A stretch of 64,000 nt of DNA from Dyella acidiphila. GTDB taxonomy: Bacteria; Pseudomonadota; Gammaproteobacteria; Xanthomonadales; Rhodanobacteraceae. The notes beneath the pieces were generated by a model. That model saw only the letters and a list, made by a program, of their open reading frames with translations, was not told where the DNA came from and did not search any database. Below are positions 60,215-64,000 of the stretch, in pieces; position 1 is the first letter of the stretch; each line of letters starts with the position of its first letter. Where the stretch lies: the NCBI RefSeq assembly GCF_014863405.1, contig NZ_JACZZA010000001.1:1-64000 (forward strand). The letters are read 5' to 3'. The position numbers were made by a program, and so were the translations under genes.

Positions 60215-60873
60215 ATTTTCGCCAATACCTGCGCGACAACCGCACTACCGTCACCATCGTGCTGCTGGCCATCGCAGCGCCTGCCAGCTGGATGCTGCGC
60301 AGCTGGGTAGTCGGTGCGCCGGAAGTCAACGACTTCGTCGGGCCGCCGATTTCCGATTATTTGCTGTACGACTCCAAAGTATGGAGCTACGACGTCGACG
60401 GCCTGCTCAGCTTCACCATGACCGCGCCGCGCATGGATCGGCGTGCCGGCGACGAATCGCTGTACATCAACACGCCGGTGTTCGACATCACCTCCAAGAA
60501 GCCCGGCGTGCCGGACTGGCACGGCAATGCGCCGTTCGGCTGGGTCAACAAAAGCGGCACGCTGATGCGGCTGGACGGCTCGGTATATATGCACCGCCCT
60601 GCCTACCCGCTGGGTCCCATGGCAACATTGTGCACCTCCAATGTCACCGGCTGGCCGAAAGAGAACCGCATCGAGACGGCGGATCCGGCCACCATGACGC
60701 AGGGAGCCACCGTAATGAACGGCGTCGGCATGCGCGCCAGCCTAAACGATAACCATCTGGAGTTGCTCAATGACGTGCACGGCGTGCTGTATTCAAGCCA
60801 GAACAACGCTACGGCTAAGCCTGTTGATTGCCGGACTGTTGCTGCTGCAACCGGCGCTGGCCAGGCAGGATGA
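60211..60873 (+). CDS. lptC: LPS export system protein LptC
   Basis: LptC is the inner-membrane, periplasmic bridge component of the Lpt machine. The 220-residue protein has one N-terminal membrane anchor (about residues 13-33) and a beta-jellyroll periplasmic domain with VWSYDVDGLLSFTMTAPRMD and YINTPVFDI. It starts with GTG overlapping kdsC. Its last 35 codons overlap the start of lptA by 104 bases in another frame; the Thr/Ala-rich end is therefore constrained by both genes. Confidence 0.9.
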   Translation: MNFRQYLRDNRTTVTIVLLAIAAPASWMLRSWVVGAPEVNDFVGPPISDYLLYDSKVWSYDVDGLLSFTMTAPRMDRRAGDESLYINTPVFDITSKKPGVPDWHGNAPFGWVNKSGTLMRLDGSVYMHRPAYPLGPMATLCTSNVTGWPKENRIETADPATMTQGATVMNGVGMRASLNDNHLELLNDVHGVLYSSQNNATAKPVDCRTVAAATGAGQAG

Positions 60874-61462
60874 CCGCAACCAGCCGATCCACGTGGTGCA
60901 CGCCAACAGCATGGACGGCTACAACGAGCCCAACTCGATCAGCACCTTCAAGGGCAGCGTGCTGATCACCCAGGGCACCATGAAGCTGACCGGCGAACTG
61001 GCCAAGATCTGGACCGCCAAGGAAGACACCTCGGTCGATCACATCATCGTGACCGGCACGCCGCAGAAGCGCCCGCACATCGAGCAGCTCGACGACAACG
61101 GCAACCTGATGACCGGCGATGCAGACCAGCTCTACTACGACAACGTCAACAGCATCGCCATCCTCACCGGCAACGCCTTCGTGCACCAGCAGAACAAGGG
61201 CGACGCGCATGGCGCCAAGCTCACCTACAACACGCAGACCGGCTACATGGTCGGCGAGAGCGGCAGTGCCGGTCCGGTGACGATGACCTTCCTGCCCAAG
61301 CAGAAACCGCTGCCGCCGCCGAAGAACGGCAAGCCGGGCGCACCCGCGCCGGCGCCGGCCTCCACCCCGGCCAAACCGGCGGACGGCACCACCAAGCCGG
61401 CCGCGGCTTCCAGCTCACCCACCGCGCCGGCGCCTGCCAGCAGCGCGTCGACCAAGGAATAA
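60770..61462 (+). CDS. lptA: LPS transport periplasmic protein LptA
   Basis: LptA forms the periplasmic bridge for LPS. The 230-residue precursor has a signal peptide (RTTLRLSLLIAGLLLLQPALA core), then the OstA/LptA jellyroll: QPIHVVHANSMDGYNEPNS, GSVLITQGTMKLTGELAKIW, NGNLMTGDADQLYYDN and ILTGNAFVHQQNKGDAHGAK. A Pro/Ala/Ser/Thr-rich tail of about 55 residues follows and is not part of the fold. No closer start retains the signal peptide, so the 104-base overlap with lptC appears real. Confidence 0.9.
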   Translation: MTCTACCIQARTTLRLSLLIAGLLLLQPALARQDDRNQPIHVVHANSMDGYNEPNSISTFKGSVLITQGTMKLTGELAKIWTAKEDTSVDHIIVTGTPQKRPHIEQLDDNGNLMTGDADQLYYDNVNSIAILTGNAFVHQQNKGDAHGAKLTYNTQTGYMVGESGSAGPVTMTFLPKQKPLPPPKNGKPGAPAPAPASTPAKPADGTTKPAAASSSPTAPAPASSASTKE

Positions 61463-61471
61463 ACGTTCTCT

Positions 61472-62188
61472 ATGCTTTCCGCCGAAGGCCTGCAAAAAAG
61501 TTTCCGCGCACGCAAGGTCGTGCGCGACTTCGCGTTCTCGATCCGCCAGGGTGAAGTGGTCGGCCTGCTCGGCCCCAACGGTGCCGGCAAGACCACCTGT
61601 TTCTACATGATCGTGGGCCTGATCGAGGCCGACGCCGGCGCCATCAAGCTCGACAAGCAGGACATCACCGCCCTGCCCATGCATCTGCGCGCCAAGCTCG
61701 GCATCGGCTACCTGCCGCAGGAAGCTTCGGTGTTCCGCCGGCTCAGCGTGTCCGACAACATCATGGCCGTGCTGGAACTGCGCGAACCCGACCAGCGCAA
61801 GCGCGACGCGCAGCTGGAAAGCCTGCTGGACGAACTGAAGATCGCGCACATCGCCGGGCAGAAAGGCATCAGCCTTTCCGGCGGTGAACGCCGCCGCGTG
61901 GAAATTGCCCGCGCCCTCGCCGCCGAACCGCGCTACATGTTGCTGGACGAACCGTTCGCCGGCGTGGACCCGATCTCGGTGGGCGAAATCCAGCGCATCG
62001 TGCGGCATCTCAAAGAGCGCGGCATCGGCGTGTTGATCACCGATCACAACGTGCGCGAGACGCTGGGCATTTGCGACCGCGCCTACATCATGAACGAGGG
62101 TGAGGTTCTTTCGCGCGGCACGCCGGCCCATATCCTGGCCGACGAGAAGGTGCGAGAAGTCTATCTGGGCCGCGAATTCCGACTGTAA
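61472..62188 (+). CDS. lptB: LPS export ABC transporter ATPase LptB
   Basis: Cytosolic ABC ATPase, 238 residues, powering LPS extraction from the inner membrane. Walker A is [20 protein letters not shown], the signature [17 protein letters not shown], Walker [16 protein letters not shown], and the H-loop [11 protein letters not shown]. It is the last Lpt gene of the operon and lies upstream of rpoN. Confidence 0.97.
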   Translation: MLSAEGLQKSFRARKVVRDFAFSIRQGEVVGLLGPNGAGKTTCFYMIVGLIEADAGAIKLDKQDITALPMHLRAKLGIGYLPQEASVFRRLSVSDNIMAVLELREPDQRKRDAQLESLLDELKIAHIAGQKGISLSGGERRRVEIARALAAEPRYMLLDEPFAGVDPISVGEIQRIVRHLKERGIGVLITDHNVRETLGICDRAYIMNEGEVLSRGTPAHILADEKVREVYLGREFRL

Positions 62189-62330
62189 TAGCGCAACTCA
62201 AGCGGCTCCACAAGACCTAATTTGCGCGGCTTCACATCCGCACGCACCACCGCTCATTCCGGCCGTGACAAGTATGGTCGGCGTTCCGCCGAAGGGTTAG
62301 GATGAACCCATATTCACCCCTTCGGCAGGC

Positions 62331-63806
62331 ATGAAACCAGGGCTTCAGTTCCGTCTCAATCAACAGCTGGCTCTTACGCCGCAGTTGCAGCAGGCCATCC
62401 GCCTGCTGCAATTGTCGCAACTGGAGCTGGCCGCCGAGTTGCGTCAGCTTGCCGAGAGCAATCCGCTGCTCGAATTTGCCGAAGACGCGGACGGCGAGAC
62501 AAACGAAGACGACGCCGACAGCGAGTTCGAGAACGACTACGAGCCCGCGGTCTCCGCTGGCAGCGAAAGCACGTCCAGCAGCGACACCAACGACGAAGCG
62601 CCGGACTGGACCGAGCCGGATATCAGCACCGACGAACCGATCGATTTTTCCTCCAGCAACGGCAGCGGCAACAGCTCGAACAACCGCGACGACGAAGGCA
62701 TGGAACCGCAGAACGCCGCGGCCGAATCACTGCAGGAGCATCTGCTGTGGCAGCTCAATCTGACACCGATGGATGCGCGCTCGAAAGCGATCGCCACGGT
62801 ATTGATCGATGCCTTGAATACGGATGGCTATCTGGGCGAAGGCCTGGATGCGGTGCTCGCCGCGCTGCCCCCGCACCTGAAAGCCACGCTTGAGGAAGTA
62901 GAGAGCGTACGCCGGCAGTTGCAGCACTTCGATCCCGCCGGCGTGGCCAGTGTCGACCTGCCCGATTGCCTGCGCGCGCAGCTGGAGCAGTTCGATCCCG
63001 GCACGCCGCATCGCGAACTCGCCCTGCGCATTGTCGAGAGCGAACTGGAACTGCTGGCGCGCAACGACATCGCCAAGCTGGCCCGCCGCCTGCACGCCAC
63101 CGAGGAAGAAACCACCGCCGCCGCGCTGCTGATCCGCAGCCTGGACCCGCGCCCGGGCGCCGCGATGGACACGACCCCGGTGGAGTACGTCGCACCCGAC
63201 GTCTACGCCCGCAAGGACGGCACCCGCTGGCGGGTTCTGCTCAATCCCGAGAGCCAGCCGAAACTTAGTCTTAACCAGCATTATTGCAGTCTGATCGCCC
63301 AGGCGCGCAGCGACGATGCCACCTGGATGCGCGGGCAGCTGCAGGAAGCGCGGTGGCTGATCAAGAGCCTGGAATCCCGTGCCGAAACCCTGTTGAAGGT
63401 GGCGGAAGCCATCGTGCGTCGGCAAAGCGCTTTCCTGGACTACGGTCCGGAAGCCATGCAGCCATTGGTGCTGCGCGAAGTGGCGGAGGAAGTGGGTATG
63501 CATGAATCGACCATTTCACGTGTAACCACCCGCAAATACATTCACACGCCGCGCGGCACGTACGAACTGAAATATTTCTTTTCCAGTGGCGTTTCCACCG
63601 AAGACGGCGGCAGCGCGTCCGCCACGGCCATCCAGGCCATGCTGCGCAAGCTGGTCGACGGCGAAGATCCGCGCAAGCCGTTGTCGGATCAGGCGCTGGC
63701 CGAAGAACTGCACAACAAGGGCATTCAGGTGGCCCGCCGCACGGTCGCGAAATACCGGGAAATCCTGCGTATTCCCAGCTCCAGCGAACGACAGCGCAGC
63801 AGCTGA
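62331..63806 (+). CDS. rpoN: RNA polymerase sigma-54 factor
   Basis: A 491-residue sigma-54. Region I is Gln/Leu-rich (LRFRLNQQLALTPQLQQAIR-type, here FRLNQQLALTPQLQQAIRLL; residues 1-50). An acidic, Ser/Asn-rich region II spans about 50-125. The core-binding region III contains MTPMDAR-like LNLTPMDARSKAIATVLIDA. The helix-turn-helix VGMHESTISRVTTRKYIHTP follows, and the RpoN box ARRTVAKYR lies at about residues 468-476. It sits between lptB and hpf, the standard order. Confidence 0.97.
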   Translation: MKPGLQFRLNQQLALTPQLQQAIRLLQLSQLELAAELRQLAESNPLLEFAEDADGETNEDDADSEFENDYEPAVSAGSESTSSSDTNDEAPDWTEPDISTDEPIDFSSSNGSGNSSNNRDDEGMEPQNAAAESLQEHLLWQLNLTPMDARSKAIATVLIDALNTDGYLGEGLDAVLAALPPHLKATLEEVESVRRQLQHFDPAGVASVDLPDCLRAQLEQFDPGTPHRELALRIVESELELLARNDIAKLARRLHATEEETTAAALLIRSLDPRPGAAMDTTPVEYVAPDVYARKDGTRWRVLLNPESQPKLSLNQHYCSLIAQARSDDATWMRGQLQEARWLIKSLESRAETLLKVAEAIVRRQSAFLDYGPEAMQPLVLREVAEEVGMHESTISRVTTRKYIHTPRGTYELKYFFSSGVSTEDGGSASATAIQAMLRKLVDGEDPRKPLSDQALAEELHNKGIQVARRTVAKYREILRIPSSSERQRSS

Positions 63807-63970
63807 ACCAGCCCGGCCCCGTTCTCCGCAACGGGGAACTTGCGCGCAAACGGAACGTTCCCATATCGAAGAGTAAGGTTTCGCTTCACGGTGCCACCGA
63901 TCGTTTCACGGCGATCCGCGCACCCAACCACGCCGCCCCCGGGCGGCCAGCTCTAGTAAGGAGGCGCACC

Positions 63971-64000
63971 ATGCAATTCCAACTCAGTGGTCAAAAGATC
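63971..64000 (+). CDS. hpf: Ribosome hibernation promoting factor HPF, N-terminal start (runs off window)
   Basis: Ten codons only: MQFQLSGQKI, preceded by a strong ribosome binding site AAGGAGG at seven bases. The sequence fits the HPF/YfiA start and the position after rpoN is the usual one for hpf. The spacer 63807-63970 shows no other gene. Confidence 0.8.
   Translation, partial: MQFQLSGQKI

Overview
This 64 kb window looks like a chromosomal core region of a high-GC gammaproteobacterium of the Xanthomonadales (Lysobacterales). The Rhodanobacteraceae (Dyella, Rhodanobacter, Luteibacter, Frateuria) are the most likely home. The reasons are gene order (tRNA-Tyr/Gly/Thr-tuf; ychF-pth-rplY-prs-tRNA-Gln-ispE locus-lolB-TPR lipoprotein then hemA-prfA; an XcOGT-like TPR glycosyltransferase; ibaG/murA-kdsD-kdsC-lptCAB-rpoN-hpf) and the protein sequences themselves. 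I see no prophage, plasmid module, insertion sequence, rRNA or CRISPR array. Genes are packed tightly, many with ATGA/GTGA stop-start overlaps, and no stretch over 300 bases lacks a gene or RNA.

Layout. 1-5.6 kb (minus strand): tuf start, tRNA-Thr, -Gly, -Tyr with a clear promoter, a hotdog thioesterase, a GNAT enzyme, ychF, pth, rplY, prs, tRNA-Gln. 5.6-9.4 kb (minus): a GNAT domain fused to a degenerate IspE at the normal ispE position, then lolB and a TPR lipoprotein. 9.5-15 kb (plus): hemA, prfA, a TPR/GT41 protein that has lost the OGT catalytic residues, ppk2. 15-22.4 kb: acylphosphatase/TlpA/YihY operon, wrbA-DUF2069, thioesterase, AidB-like dehydrogenase, one-domain asparaginase, sufT, a small membrane protein. 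22.4-27 kb: proton-translocating transhydrogenase genes, interrupted by a plus-strand ECF sigma/membrane/DUF3106 cassette. 27-36.5 kb: cdd, hydrolase, nitroreductase, ExoIX-like nuclease, Nudix, TMEM43, MBL hydrolase, ggt, ferredoxin, lipoprotein, coaD, rsmD. 36.5-42.5 kb: ftsY, AsmA-like protein, mutY, yggX, tRNA-Phe, CcdA-like protein divergent from a thioredoxin, MliC-like lipoprotein. 42.5-51.5 kb: recQ, ATL protein, pit-DUF47, CorC-like protein, trmJ divergent from suhB, hda. 51.5-56.9 kb: PerM-like permease, PgsA-like enzyme, DUF2066, then purM-purN and DUF3108. 56.9-64 kb: murA, ibaG, kdsD, kdsC, lptC, lptA, lptB, rpoN and the start of hpf.

Most genes are housekeeping: translation, envelope biogenesis (LPS transport, Kdo synthesis, lipoprotein sorting, peptidoglycan precursor), nucleotide synthesis and DNA repair. 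The two strongest anomalies lie near each other. The first is the ispE locus, where a complete GNAT acetyltransferase is joined in frame to an IspE-like domain whose Gly-rich ATP loop, GYH motif and catalytic Asp are altered. The second is an O-GlcNAc-transferase homologue whose catalytic His, Lys and UDP-binding HTT residues are replaced. Both look like enzymes turned into something else. Family assignments were made by reading the sequence only; no database search was run.
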